From Pohlia nutans (Eukaryota; Streptophyta; Bryopsida; Bryales; Mniaceae): DNA of 64,000 nucleotides. The position numbers and the translations under genes were made by a program. The DNA lies in NCBI GenBank assembly GCA_022496805.1, contig CM040092.1, positions 15,518,113 to 15,582,112 on the forward strand, given 5' to 3'. Below are positions 22,590-35,200 of this stretch, one piece after another. Under the pieces are notes generated by a model, which saw only the letters and a list, made by a program, of their open reading frames with translations, was not told the DNA's origin and made no database searches. Position 1 is the stretch's first letter. The number at the start of each line of letters is the position of its first letter.

Positions 22590-23350
22590 ATCCTATGAAT
22601 GTATGTGCTGTGGTCTAGAGCGGCGAGGGTGAGATCCCGACTGTGGAGGAGATCACCGGGGACCGTGCTGCGGATTAAGGACGACAAGCAGGCGGAGCGA
22701 GGATGGACCAAAGCGCACTGTGGTGAGAAAATCAGCGCGTCCCTTGTGGATTGGTTTCGCAGTGCAGAAGACGTACTTCAGTTGGATGCAGCGGTGCAGG
22801 ACGAGGATGCGCAGCGGAATTGGAGTCGGCGCTCCAGAGGCGCTGGAAGCTAGAAGGCGCCGCAGATCCGCAGGCGCGGCAAGGTCTGCCGGCGACAGCA
22901 GGCATCGAATCACAACGGGTCCAAGGCGGACTTCACGGCAGTTCAACAGCAGGGAATCGACACCAACAACCGAAGGCCGAGACTAGGGTGATTGGCGGTG
23001 GCCCAAGGCGGAGGATAACCATCAGCGCGGCGAGGCTCAGCAGTTTTACGATCAACAAGACGACACCAACAGCAAGACGAAGGTGACGAAGACCACGAAG
23101 GCGAGTGCGACCCCCGAGCTCCGAGCATCGAAAACAACATCGACAGGAGCAAGAGACGGCGACGGACCTCCCAACCAGCGGCGATCAAAGTACCGGCAGC
23201 AGGGGCTGGCATCGAAAGATTCAGCACCAACAGCGAAGGACGTGATCAAGATCGTGAGAGATCCAGCGACCAAGACGAATCGACGAAGAACATCACGGCA
23301 GTACGAGGGCGATCGACGGCCAGTCGGCAGAGAAGCCTGAGCGCCATCAG
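22590..23350. other. GC-rich island open on both strands, no recognised product
   Basis: Composition jumps well above the flanks. Several overlapping frames of 70-110 codons exist on both strands (for example 22751-23086 plus and 22943-23230 minus), rich in Arg, Ala and Ser. None matches a family I know and none is clearly preferred. The frames look like by-products of GC-rich DNA with repeats such as CAGCAGG and GGCGACAGCAGGCATCGA. It could be part of an inserted retroelement; no LTR or polymerase motif was found. Confidence 0.35.
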
Positions 23351-23394
23351 TGAAGAGCGACGCAGAGAATTCATGCCCTGTCTCCCTCTCCGTG

Positions 23395-24126
23395 TGATAT
23401 TACGGAGGGGGACAGGGTGATATTAGAGAGGGAGCCAATCCCTTCCTCTTTTGCACCATTTTTTGCTTGATCTAGATTATATGAACTCATAGTAGATTTG
23501 GATGCTAGCAAATTGATTGTACAACCTTAAAATTGATAATTGTGATTACCTAAAAAATATTTCTGTGTATTTGTTGAATTCTTTTCTACTGTTGTGAATG
23601 ACTTTGTACTTGGTTGTTTTGGGTTTGTATTGTGGGTGTAAATTGGTCCGGTGAGGGTTATAGCGCGGAAGCGTTGCCCATTTTTCACCGGCCAATTGGG
23701 ATTTATTGTGGGTAATTTAGGGTTTTAAAATTAGGGCTTTTGGGCACGACGCGAAAGCGCTGCCCAATTTTTCCCAAAAAACCCTAAATTGTTTGGAATT
23801 GTGTTGTTTAAAGTGCAAGGGTGCTTTATAAGGTTTAGGGCGTTTTTGCAAGGCTTAAGAACCAAACAAACTCCCAATCATGGGAGTTTGAGGTCCTTGT
23901 GATTGTTTGTAGTTGTGCTGTAATTTTTAGGTTAGGTCTAAAAACCCTAATTAGAGAGCCTAAATTCCAAATTTAAGCCCTTTTTACAACACTAAGTGCC
24001 TAGGGTAAATTGTGGAAGGTTTGGGGTCATTTAGGTGCTTGTTAATGGTCCACTTCAACCTTTTAGATGTGCTGTAATTTCTTGGCATTCACCCATTTTG
24101 GCCACTTTTTATCATTTTTCACCATT
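23395..24126. repeat. Non-coding DNA with a duplicated GCGGAAGCG module
   Basis: The segments near 23660-23685 (GCGCGGAAGCGTTGCCCA) and 23737-23765 (GACGCGAAAGCGCTGCCCA) are related 20 base modules followed by TTTTT. An inverted GGGGGACAGGGTGATATTA / CCCTGTCTCCC pair lies at 23377-23425. No gene is seen. Confidence 0.4.
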
Positions 24127-24154
24127 TTAACTTAGAAAATTTCCACACAAACGC

Positions 24155-24721
24155 CTAGGTAGAGAAGGAGTCCATTGCATGTATGTTTGACACACCCACC
24201 ACTCGGCCGGACAATATGACATTTTGACCGGGCAACCGGTCAAAGTGCTCATACAACCGCGCGACGGCTTCCACATGGCTTGGGAGACTACTAACCATAA
24301 GGTCCAAGGTGGACAGGCTGCGGATTGTGTGCAGGAGGGCGAGAACTTGAACAATATCGATATTGTCCTCTAGACCTGGCAGAGTCGAACTATATCGGAA
24401 AGTTAGGTCTGTTAGTGTCGGACAAGCCACTATCTCCCGGAACACTTGCACGATCGCAACGACCTTGACCCTAAACTGCAAAAACGCTCTGTTCTGGGTG
24501 TCGAACCCATCACAAACCTCAAATCCATTTCTACCCCTTCTTCTCAACTCTCCCCTAAAGTCTTCTAAATCTTCTGAAATGGTAATACTAGCGGTCACAG
24601 ACCTTGCATCAGCTCCTGGCACCTCCTTACTCTGCACAAAACTCCTCACTCTGTCAATCACCTCGCCCACATCCTGCACATCCAAGTGAAGAGAATCAAC
24701 CATCCCTTGCACCCACTCCAA
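24155..24721 (-). pseudogene. LRR-like protein fragment, N-terminal part
   Basis: A 188-codon minus frame encodes MEWVQGMVDSLHLDVQDVGEV, then CPTLTDLTFRYSSTLPGLED and IRSLSTLDLMVSSLPSHVEAV. The spaced Leu pattern resembles ribonuclease-inhibitor-type leucine-rich repeats. Composition is higher in GC than the flanks. It ends at TAG in SFST without a domain end. The fragment at 20897-21400 could be its continuation. Confidence 0.4.
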
Positions 24722-24990
24722 GAAGATTGCCCTGCTAGATACTGCTGTCGATCGCTACTACCTGCATACGGTGCAACCTCCAGACAACCTTGTGCTATGA
24801 TCTAGACAAAAGTTTTATCTAGATATATAAGACTATCACAAACCCGCTAGAATTGGACCCAAATGGATCTAAGCCATCTGGAAGTTCATATCGACGAGGC
24901 AACCGGAAGGGTTGTGTAGGGACAGTGCAAAGAATCAGCCGTGTCATTGCTGTTGAAGCAGCGATGACTGTGCTGCTTGTTTGGCTCTTA

Positions 24991-27049
24991 GTTCACTACT
25001 AGAAAATATGTGTCCAAAACAACAAAAAATCAACAAAGAATTGTTGATAATGGGAGTTGATTTGGACAAGTTGATCTGGACATCTTTCAACAGAGATATG
25101 TTGTTTGATTTTTGTTGTTTTGGTCAAAAAAATTCAACTACACAAAAATAATAATTCTACTACCCGAAATAAAAATTTCAGCTTCCCATACCATAATTTT
25201 CCGGCTGCCTGGACGAAATTTTTTGGCTGCGCGGACAAAAATTTCAACTGCCCGAAAAAAGTTCCCGGTGCCCGGGCGGTAGTTTTCAACTGCCCGGGCC
25301 CTAATATCCAACTGCCCGAGCCACAATTTCGGGTTGTCAAGACTACCATATCCTAACATCTCCGCCCACCGGGTTTGATCACGAGACCTCCTACATGATG
25401 ACTAGAAGATCTTACCAACACACCATTGGTGAGTTGCTTTGTGCCACACCCGGTTACTTATTGTTACTTATAAATGCCGACATCAAAAATTTGGACTTTT
25501 GACAATTTTAGTAAACTTTGAAGGCTTGTTTCTCCTTCATACGGTGTCCGATTTTAATAAAAATTATTGGAAAAGTTGCGTTTTAAAGTCTAGTATTAGT
25601 GGTAAATTTTTTACTTTGATCCAATATGTTGTGAAGTTTTTATAGACATTTTAGTAGAAGGGGGTTCAACAAAAAATAACTTTTGTCTTTGATACCCAAA
25701 AAATATGTTTTTAGAAAATTTTAATTTTTTTTATAGATATAGAAAAAAGCCTGCCTAATCCACTTCAAAAAAAAATTTGAAAAAAAAAAATGTTTTTGAC
25801 ATCGATAAAAATATCCAAAGTCTGCTGTGGAAAAAAAAACAGCTCCCAGCCATCAAAATTTCGTCGAAAAAAAAATATTTTTGGAATTTTTTGAAACTTT
25901 TTGTACATAAAGAAAAAAGCCTGCCTGATCCACTTCAAAAAGAAAAATTGATTTTTTTTTTTTGACATCGCTAAAAATATCCAAAGTCTGTTGTGGTAAA
26001 AAAAACAGCTCCCAACCATCAAAATTTCGTCGAAAAAAAAATATTTTTGGAATTTTTTTAAACTTTTTGTACATATAGAAAAAAGCCTGCCTGATCCACT
26101 GCAAAAAGAAAAATTGAAAAAAAATAATTTTTGACATCGCTAAAAATATTCAAAGTCTGCTGTGGAAAAAAAACAGCTCCCAGCCATCAAAATTTAGTCG
26201 AAAAAAAAATATTTTTTGAATTTTCCGAAACTTTTTCTAGGTACAGAAAAAAGCCTGCCCGATCCAATGCAAAAAAAAATTTGAAGAAAAAAATGTTTTG
26301 ACATCGCTAAAAATATCCGAAGTCTACTGTAGAAAAAAAAGCAACTCCCAGCCATCAAAATTTCGTTGAAAAAAAAATATTTCTGGAATTTGTTGAAACT
26401 TTTTGTAAGTACAAATAAAAGCCTACCTGATCCAGTCCCAAAAAAAAAATTGAAAAAACATTTTTTTTTGTTATTTTTGTAAATAAAATTAATTCAAAAT
26501 TTATATAATTTTTTAATAAAATAATAATATTAAGTATTACTAAAATGTTTAAAAAATGTTTTTATAATGCTCAAAAATTATTTTAAAACTATTTTATTTT
26601 ATTTTAATTTTGTTTTATATTAAGAATATATTAAAAAAATATTAAAGAATTATTATCCAACCTGATGTGGCCGATATGCTGCCAGAGATCCACATGAGAT
26701 TTCATTTTTTATTTTTTATTTTTTATTTTATTTTTAAAATTATTTTATTTTTTATTTTATTTTATTTTATTAATTTATATGCATGAGAATTTGCGGTTTT
26801 GATGAGGCTTTAGATTTCCTCTAATGTTATAGAAAGTTAAAAATTTGTGAAAAAAGCACTTATAGTGCACAAATCAACAAAAATCAGTGAAAAAGGCACT
26901 TCCAGTGTACGGACCAACAGAAATCAGGCGACTTCTGTTGTTGCATTTACAGAAAGTTAGAAATCAGTGAAAAAGGCACTTACAGTGCACGGACCAACAG
27001 AAATGAGTTGATTTTCTGTTGATTTGGTCGTGATTTTCTAGTAGTGGTT
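24991..27049. mobile_element. CACTA-type non-autonomous element, 2.05 kb
   Basis: It starts CACTACTAGAAAAT at 24994 and ends ATTTTCTAGTAGTG at 27046, with a 3 bp duplication GTT at 24991-24993 and 27047-27049. Subterminal motifs repeat in both orientations (CAACAGAAATCAG and the GTGCACGGACC module near the right end). There is no transposase. The interior contains the tandem repeat at 25749-26470. Confidence 0.85.
25749..26470 (+). repeat. About 165 bp tandem repeat (4-5 units) inside the CACTA element
   Basis: The block GCCTGCCTGATCCACTTC recurs at about 25749, 25918, 26085, 26249 and 26408. Each is followed by GACATCGCTAAAAATATCC, CAGCTCCCAGCCATCAAAAT and TCGTCGAAAAAAAAAT. Unit length shortens from 169 to about 159. 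Frames across it are artefacts. Confidence 0.85.
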
Positions 27050-29300
27050 GTCGGTAGAATATTCTCCATGACCTTGATTATAATATTTTCCCATGACCAT
27101 GGTGTTGTAAGGTTATGATTTATTATTGTGATGTTGTTTCATTGACCAGTTCGGCACTTTGTCCGTAAGGGGTCAGACTAGAGTTTGAAGTCATTGTTTG
27201 GTGCTTTATAGATGCCAAAAATATGGACTGTAGAGTAGAGTTATCCATATTATGGCTTTAAATTTGGTTGTGTCTCACAAGGAAAATTTGCATGGTTTAA
27301 TAGGTATAATACTTTTAGAAGAAGAAGAAATCCGGTCCCCTTTTTAAGGGATCAGTTGCATGAATTAAGTGTTTGTTTGTCAAGCACATTGTATGAGTGT
27401 AGCATTTTTAATAAAAATTGTAAAGATGTTAAATAGTGGTTACTCACCTGAGCTATGAACATCCTCAATTCTATACAGCCTTAATTTCATGCCAAAGACA
27501 AGTTAAGAAAAATGAATTGAGAATCAACCCATAGAAGCAAGGTCAAAATTTAGGCACATATTCCTTTCGTGAGCACTTTCCTTCTTCATTTGCTTAACAA
27601 ATTATTATTGCATTAATTGAAGTACAGTTATATAAAGCGGAGATAGACCATTTTCATTTGAAACCCTAATATTGTGACCCCTCCTCGCGTTTTTGTTCTT
27701 AGAGAGGAAGTCAAGCAGCTTTGACCTACCACATATAATAACTTTCCTATGAGCATGGAGATGGACTCCAATTCTCTTGGCTTAAGCTTCTCTATATAAT
27801 GCTTCATTCTGGAGAAATCACAGTTGCTCATAACCATTCTCAGAATACAGAGCGTGGTTAAAAAGGAATGGAGAAGGGTCTGTATGCACGGGGAGGTTAC
27901 ATACTACATACTTTTGTAAACCACGTGCGGTCGGGGGTTGATTATAGGTGGGCTATTTATCTAAATTTCTTAAATATTTGCACCCTATTAGTAGATAAAA
28001 TGGTACTTTGAGGAATTTTTCAAGACCCTATAGGTAAATATAATTTCCACCATTAAGTTATTTTATAGACCCTATTTTATTTATAAACTGGACCATTTAT
28101 CAAAATCCTGGAATTTCAGCATAAATTAAACTTAATCGGACATAACAAAACGACAACAATACATGAACGTAACTTTCAATAAATAACGACTATGCTTAGT
28201 GCTTAAAATGTTCGATGGTAGGTTTAAGTGAGAAATGCATGTTGTGAGAGGAAGCATGCGGCACTACCACCCCACCTTAGCCTCGTGAATCTCATTGGTC
28301 ACCTAATGCTCAAATTCATCATGAAGAGACTTTCCCATGAAGCCGAATAATTCAACCTTCATTTGTGGTTCATTCCTAGCCATTGGCTAACTTCAACGAT
28401 TTTTAGTCAATTGAGGCGATTCTCATTCAATCCAAGGATTTTTATTAGAACTCACATAAATTCTTCGTTCTTCTAAATATTTGAGACCCTAGTTTATTAA
28501 TAAAAATAGAATACTACCTATACTTTTCACCTACCCTACTTTAGATATAATACCGTATAGGCCATTTCATCCAGGCTATGGTATTTCTAAAATTTGTATA
28601 AATTTTTGCTCCAATGAACTAAATGTACCCTATATTTTTTCTCACGTGGTTTAAAAAAAATTTGACAGTGACCTCCCCGAGTATGTATGATTGATAAACA
28701 TTCTCTTCTAACTTTCTTAGGAGGTATGTTAGGAGGCAAATTGTGAGCAATTCCTACTAAGTCCCCAGGACATGCAATTCCTCCAAAAATTGGGACTGGT
28801 GGAGATTGTTCCCAACTTTCCACCAACCTCATCTTCCTTCGTTTCATCTTCCTTCCCCCAAAAGGAGGAAAAACTGGTTCTCATAAGTCATGCAAACCAG
28901 TCTCCACTCTCCTATTTACAATGCTCCATATTTGGAGAATGGTTCTGAGCCTGCTGCAACGCGGTCCCCCAGCTACTGCATGAATTAGCTTGTGTACGCC
29001 AACATAACTTCGAAGCTTATAGAAAGAGGTGCTTGAAGTTTTCACAAATACTCTATTTGTGGGAAGCTAGTAGAGTGCTGGACCTGAACTAGAACTCTTA
29101 CTGTCACCCTTATTCTCATCTTCTTTTGGCCCTTTGCATCAAAGTTATGCTGAGAAAGATCGAGCTCAACCAGGGACTTCATCAAGCATATGTACTATAT
29201 CCCTATATACAGTTTTGACATTTATGTGCTGATATTCATTGGAATTTATGTGACAACAATCAGCTGTGGAATTGAGGAAATAAATGTGATCTGGAACGTT
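27050..29300. other. AT-rich DNA with no convincing gene
   Basis: Two short minus frames (27628-27837 and 28587-28847, 69 and 86 codons) have no family support. The composition is intergenic. Nothing else is identified. Confidence 0.4.
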
Positions 29301-29309
29301 GTAATGACT

Positions 29310-30720
29310 AGGAGCAATAGCTCAGGAGCTGTCTTCGATGACGTTTTTGGGGGGCTTTGACCGGAGCCAACTCATCTAGCAACGACTTCGGTGACCTGTT
29401 GGATGGATTCAAAGCTTCAGGATCCAGACCGCAACCTAGCCATAACTCCTTCGCCGATGACTTATTGGGAGGATATAGTGCTGTCAAGCTACCGCAAGCA
29501 ACCGCTCATGCTTCTACGAGTTCTTTGGACGATATTTTTTCTGGAGGACTGGGTCAAACTCAAACGTCATCACACAGTAGTTTTTTGGCGAGGAACCATG
29601 ACGATGACCCGTTCAGTTCGTTTGGCATGCCGAAGCCTGAACCAAAGGTGACGCAATCTCAAACATTGTTTGACGATGATTGGAATTTTGGCGCATCCAA
29701 GTCCAAGCCTGCGTCGAGAGGAGTGACTTTGCATGCTTCGATCGATGGTGACTTGTTGGAAAGGTTCTTAGCATCTGGTAGTCGTTTGAAGCAGGCGACG
29801 CCATTTTGATCTCCACCTTCTAGCCCTCGAGCCAAGCATTCCAAACGTGTGTTTGACGAGTTTCTACCTGGATTCGGTGGAGGGGACCAGGGTAAAAAGA
29901 CAGCGGTACGAGACGCAGATGCAATGCGGGGCATTCCTATCATAAGCACAGATGATGACGATGTATTTAATAGCATTCCTAGCTCCACATCAGCTCCCAC
30001 GCTAGATCCGTTCGGAGGCATTCCCAATGCCAGGTCCGGTGGTGACGCTGATAGTTCTCGAGGAATCCCCCCTGTCACACTCCTAGATGTAGATGAAATG
30101 CACAGAATCCCTCTCATGAGTTCTTCTCATTGCGGACTCGATTCCTCCTGCTGCTTCTGAAGCGGACCCGCTGGACCCTTTCAACATGCCTCCTACTTCT
30201 GTTCCCTCTAGTAATGGTGCCACCGAGGGATGGAGTGCCCACTTCAGCAATGGGGGTGGGTCATATGATCCCTTTGATGGATTTCTTCAAAGGGACGACT
30301 TTGGCTTGTCATCGAACTTAGGTGCGAAGCCATTCGAGTCCGAGTCGGTCCTGCCCGTATGTGTGCCTAATGGCAAGGATGGCTCTTTGAAGAAAACTGG
30401 CTGACCGTCGATGATTTGAAGCTAGTGACGCCGGCTTCCGCGACACGGCCCCCTTTATGTGCTCCTCCAAGACCTGGATTCGACAAGAGCAAGAGCTCTA
30501 GGGGTGCTGCTAGCCGGAGGAACAGTGTGGGTGAGAGAAGTGTAGGTGAAAGAAGCAGGGGAAGATCCGATGAGCTGCCAGCATACAGGGGCAGCATGCC
30601 GAATGGCCCGGATGCGTCGAAGAAGGACGAATTGGCGAGAGAAAGAGCCGCTGCCAGAGAAGCGAGAAAGTGAAAAAGCTGCAGCGCAGAGCAAAAAGGA
30701 TAATGTTGGAAAAAATATAC
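29310..30720 (+). pseudogene. Auxilin-like (clathrin-uncoating J-protein) N-terminal fragment
   Basis: Pieces in shifting frames read SSGAVFDDVFGG, FGDLLDGFKASGS, DDLLGGYSAV, VFDEFLPGFGGG, DPLDPFNMPPTS, LTVDDLKLVTPAS...TRPPLCAPPRPG and a charged KDELARERAAAREARK tail. The Phe/Asp/Gly-rich pattern, the WLTV..-type motif and the proline strip match plant auxilin-like proteins, which recruit Hsc70 to uncoat clathrin vesicles. Frames change near 29355, at 29806 (TGA), near 30130, near 30405 and near 30670. The C-terminal J domain with HPD is not present. Decayed fragment; the family call is moderately sure. Confidence 0.5.
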
Positions 30721-30899
30721 CAACTGCCTCAGTTACTAAAACGCCGATAACAACACCCACAAGGGTAGATAGTTCTGCAAAAATTTCAAATTTTGCTGAT
30801 AATATGTCGACTTCCATTGTTCCGGTCAGTTCAGCTCTGCTAATAGGGAAAGAACACAGCAGCGCAAGTGAGCAGTACAAGGCGCTGTTGTTTGGAGAT

Positions 30900-31995
30900 T
30901 CAAAGGATGGTGACGAGGGAATACATGGGATAGGATTCTCGCCAGCTAAATCATTTACTCGAAATTTAGATATTCCAGATGATTCTACTAAAACTCAACT
31001 TACGCCTAGTAGAAAAGCCTTAGACTTTGTTAAATGTCATAGTGATGAAGACTTACAGACCTTTAATAGAAACAATCATGCGATAGCAGAGAATACTAGA
31101 CATGACTCCAATGATCACAAGGATCTGGCAAAGTCAGACACTAGACCACAGCATTTTCAGCGACCTCCGCGACGTTTGTCTCACCAAAGGTCCAGAAGTA
31201 TGGGCGGTGAATTGGAAGAGTGGCAGGAATCAGGTGGAACGGAGGAGGGGTTTTTACCACTGTTAAATGCTGGGGAAGGACCCCTAAGTGAAGATACTTC
31301 AACAAACAATCAGAAACAGGAAAAGAGGGAAGAGCCCACTTCAACAAGGGCTCAATCTTCAGTTTTGGCTATAGTGTCGACTCCTCAAAGGTTGTCGACA
31401 TTGCTGAAGTGTCGGGTAAGTTCTACTACTGATGTCATGTTGGACATTGACCATGAATTCTGGACTATAAATTGGTATCATGTCAAAATCATCCTGTCTT
31501 TTTCTGTATCTCATCTTTGCAAAATATTGTTTCTTTTTACGAGCCAGGTCACGGGTGCACATTTTGAGAAGAGTGGATCGAAGTCATTTGCCGTCTACAC
31601 TATTAAGGTGACAGATGCTGATCATCGAAGCTGGCGAGTTCAGAGAAGGTCTAGCCACAACCTATTGAGAAGTTCAATTCATATGAATGTGCACATCAAG
31701 TGTTAGCACGTTGTAGGGTATAGGTTGACTGGTTTTGCTCCGTCTATGGATTGAACGAGTTTGGAACGAGTTTGGAACGTGTTTGTGTACTTAAACTGCT
31801 TTGGTCAGTTGAGTCTTGAGTAAAAATTTTGGTTGCTGTCTTTGGTGTAGGCATTGTAATTTTGAATAGCTACATAGGCGTTTGAAAGATGTACCATATT
31901 ACACTCTTAATCTTCCTCCAAAGAGGTTCCTGTTGTCCAACCTAGACACTACTTTTGTGCGGGAGCGTTGCATACTTCTTGACAAGTACTTGAAA
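30900..31995 (+). pseudogene. PX-domain sorting nexin (plant PXA-PX-SNX type) fragment
   Basis: A plus frame (30546-31415) ends LSTLLKCR at a GTAAGT donor. The next exon, 31548-31648, reads VTGAHFEKSGSKSFAVYTIK up to SWRVQRR. A further exon (about 31855-31995) reads LHRRLKDVPYYTLNLPPKRF and ERCILLDKYLK at a GTAAGT donor. This is the phosphoinositide-binding PX fold of the plant sorting nexins that also carry PXA and nexin C domains. The third exon has an in-frame TAG (FE*LHRR), so it is decayed. PXA and nexin C domains are missing. The join to the auxilin-like fragment is open in one frame, but the two genes are unrelated. Confidence 0.65.
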
Positions 31996-32274
31996 GTAAG
32001 TGCAGCCAGTCGATTGATTTCTCTCTAGTATAATTGTGATGTACTTGAGTAATTGCTTTCAAGCTGATAATTGAGGCTTTTTGGGCTGAAGTTTAGATGT
32101 ACATATCTGTTAGGTTTTAGAAGTATAATCAATGCCCTTGGGCCGTGACTGCGCGTTGATAAATCTGCATTCCCGTTTGTTCCTCTTTAGCCTCTTTTAT
32201 GTATGAATTTTTTTCATGTTTAATCCTCCTTTATTTTTTTTGGCTTCACAGGATTTGCTAGGAATCGCTGGTCT

Positions 32275-35200
32275 CCACGAACTGCCTTTGGTCCTCCGTC
32301 AGTTCCGTGTCTTCCATTAGATTGCGCATAAACACAATACCATACAAAGGATTCTTGATCTCTTGATGAATGTAAGCCAACTCTTTCAGCTTTGCAAACG
32401 CTACTTTCTCGGTCGCTCGTTGGACGGTCAATGCCTGCATACACAACAAACTCATCATTCTACTTCAGTAACCACGGAGCATCATGGCAGCTCACAGGTA
32501 TCGCCCCCCCCCCAAAAAAAAAAAAAAAAATTGAAACAGTCTGCCCACGAATGCTCTTGCAACTAGAGAAGGGAGAACAAATTCAAATTTCTCTAATGAA
32601 CCTCCTCGAACGAGCCAGACAGCATACACGATTCCGAACCTTGGATGTGAAGGGTCTTCTAACTCATCATCACGTACTAGTGTCCAATCGCTAGAACCGA
32701 TTACTTGGAATGCCGGTGCTAAAATCTATCATATTCAATTACCAACTTTGTATACATATGTCACCGTAAAACCAACATCTACTACCCCTGGATTGCACTC
32801 CACTACACTTGGCGATTGCACCAGATACGGTTGCACATGTAATACCAGTCGCACAGAACCATCAGGCGTGGGGCTCAAGCAATCACGGAAACCCTCATAC
32901 ACGATTGCTCATCAACATTGAAGGTTGGTGTAACCGTTTCTCAAGGGATGACAACGTTGCACCCACTTGGCGAACAACTCGGAAAAGTTCGAAGACCAAC
33001 CTATAATAACTCCACGCTCGTGGTGTGCAAAAAGTAGAACACACCGGTTATGCTTCCCTCAGCATCGGTTCTCTTGTTCACTGTCAGCAGAGCATCCACA
33101 TATTTCCCATGTCGATCGAAGAAGGAAAAGGGAAATCGGTCTGTGTCTTGACCATCCATGGCACTGTTCAGTACAATCATGAATTTCGTCATTGCATCTT
33201 GGCCCTTCAAGCGGCGGCACATAAGTTGCATTCCAAAAATCTCACCCACTAGCAACTTCCCGAGCACCTGCATCACAGCGAATACATTTAGAATACGAAG
33301 CCCATCACTGGCTGAGTTGTCCAGCCCACTACCAAACCCTTCTGCCCGCTGAAAAACAAAGGAGCCGGCGACAGAGTCCTAGATATTGGAAGAGACATGA
33401 AAAGCCCAGTTTCAAGGACTTGGCCTTATTACCGGTGGCACAACGCAGTCACGACCGACATAAAACTGGCCACGCTACGGCTCTTGTCACTTCAACTGCA
33501 CTACATCTACGATAGACCAATCTACCTTCCACTGTCCACTGAGCCACGACTCGACCAGACAAGAAAATGAACAAGCATCTCACCTCTTCCCTCTTCCATC
33601 CAATAAGCTTCTCTATTGAAGGATTCCACTCCGAGTAATATCCGTACTCGTCAGTGCCGAATATAGGAGGAATCAGAGGGTTCGGGTTCATCACTATAGC
33701 CTTGTAAATCCCCTGAATCTGAGTGAACTTGTCCAACACCTGCTTCTGCCCCGTCACATCTTGACCCACAAAACAGACTCCCACCACGTTGTCTGGCACG
33801 TCTCTGCTTGAACATGCATTTACTATCAAGATCACTGCACCTTTTTCCTTTTGCACCCTAAACGTCTTCAACTGAATCTCCACGTTCTGTTCTTCTTCAC
33901 ATGTACGTGATCACCACAAAAAAACTCGATCAACAAACCAACAAACACATCCCTGCCGCCAAACAACATTATCAACATCACTCTGCAACTCTCCACATCA
34001 TTACCACAGACTCCAAGATAGCAAATGCGCCACCACTCAAACTGTCATGGAGTTGGAAGTCGTCCATTACCTTGCAAAGCCAGATAGAGAAGCCGCTCCA
34101 CAACCTCCACCAAGTCCTCCAAGATTAGATCCTTCACCAGCGACCGACCCATGGCCTCTCCAACTGGAAGCCCCGTTAGTTTAGCTACTTTGGCGTTCCA
34201 ACCATTGATGAACCCATTCGAATCCACAGCAAGAATAGGGGCCATAGCGGTCTCGATCAACCGGACCATCTCATTGGCAATTGTGCTCAGCTTGTCCATG
34301 CCCTGAAGCTTCAAGTCATTAAGACGGGCGTGTATCATGGTTTTTGTGTCGCTGTCATCGATATCCTGAAAGGAGGCCCTCAAAATCAGCTGGAGAGAGT
34401 GCATTGCGTCCATTTCTATGTCCTCCCATGGTAGACTCCTTCTCTTCACCACTTCCAGAAACGCCTTGAACGAAGACTGGGGATGCATTTTCCTGCCGTC
34501 ATCCTTCTCATCCGGATTGTGCTTGGCCCCTCCCCACTTTATCTCCTTGGCTGTGTGGGACCTATAGGAAAGTGTCCGCAAGGGACCAAATCTCAGCAAG
34601 GACAAACTGAAACACTATAAACTCCAATCCACATACCACACTCTACTTTTTCGATCACGCAGCGCCCAACAATAACACCAACGGGACGCAGCCATGCTCA
34701 ACACCTATCACCCAACACGTGCATCAACGTCTACAAATCAATCACTCACACTACACTGAACGATGAGAGGGCCATGAATTGCAACAAGCCGAGTACCTTA
34801 ACCAGAAGAGAAAATCCTTGGGGGTGATCTTGGCGGCGGCCATTCCATACACCGCATCACCGAGCTGTGCAGCGCCAGGATACCCGGCATCGGCCAGACT
34901 GTCTGTACTCAACCCTGTCGAATCCTGGTGGGACTCCAAGAGCCAGTCCGCAATTTCCTTGATCTGGGCCTCGTTGGGTATGATGCTCAGAAGCCAAAAC
35001 CGTTTCCCCTAATACAGAGCTGCGCCGTCGCATTTCACCAGATCCATGATGTTGGGCAACTGGGACACGATCCCGATGGGTGCATCCCGTAGCAGCATGT
35101 CACACAATAGGGTCTGCGTTCGCAGAATATGCTTCTCTCTCAACTGGGCCGCAAGCTCCACCTCCATGTTCAGCTGCAACTCAAACACCTGCATCAGGAA

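Noticed and set aside
25765..26137. Phe/Lys-rich frames on both strands
   Set aside because: Produced by A-rich 165 bp tandem repeats inside the CACTA element.
24994..27046. LTR retrotransposon between 25.0 and 27.0 kb
   Set aside because: Ends are inverted CACTA termini with a 3 bp duplication, not direct LTRs; no polymerase or integrase.
29357..31706. A single functional fusion gene of auxilin-like and PX domains
   Set aside because: Several frameshifts and stops, missing J, PXA and nexin C domains; better explained as adjacent decayed fragments.
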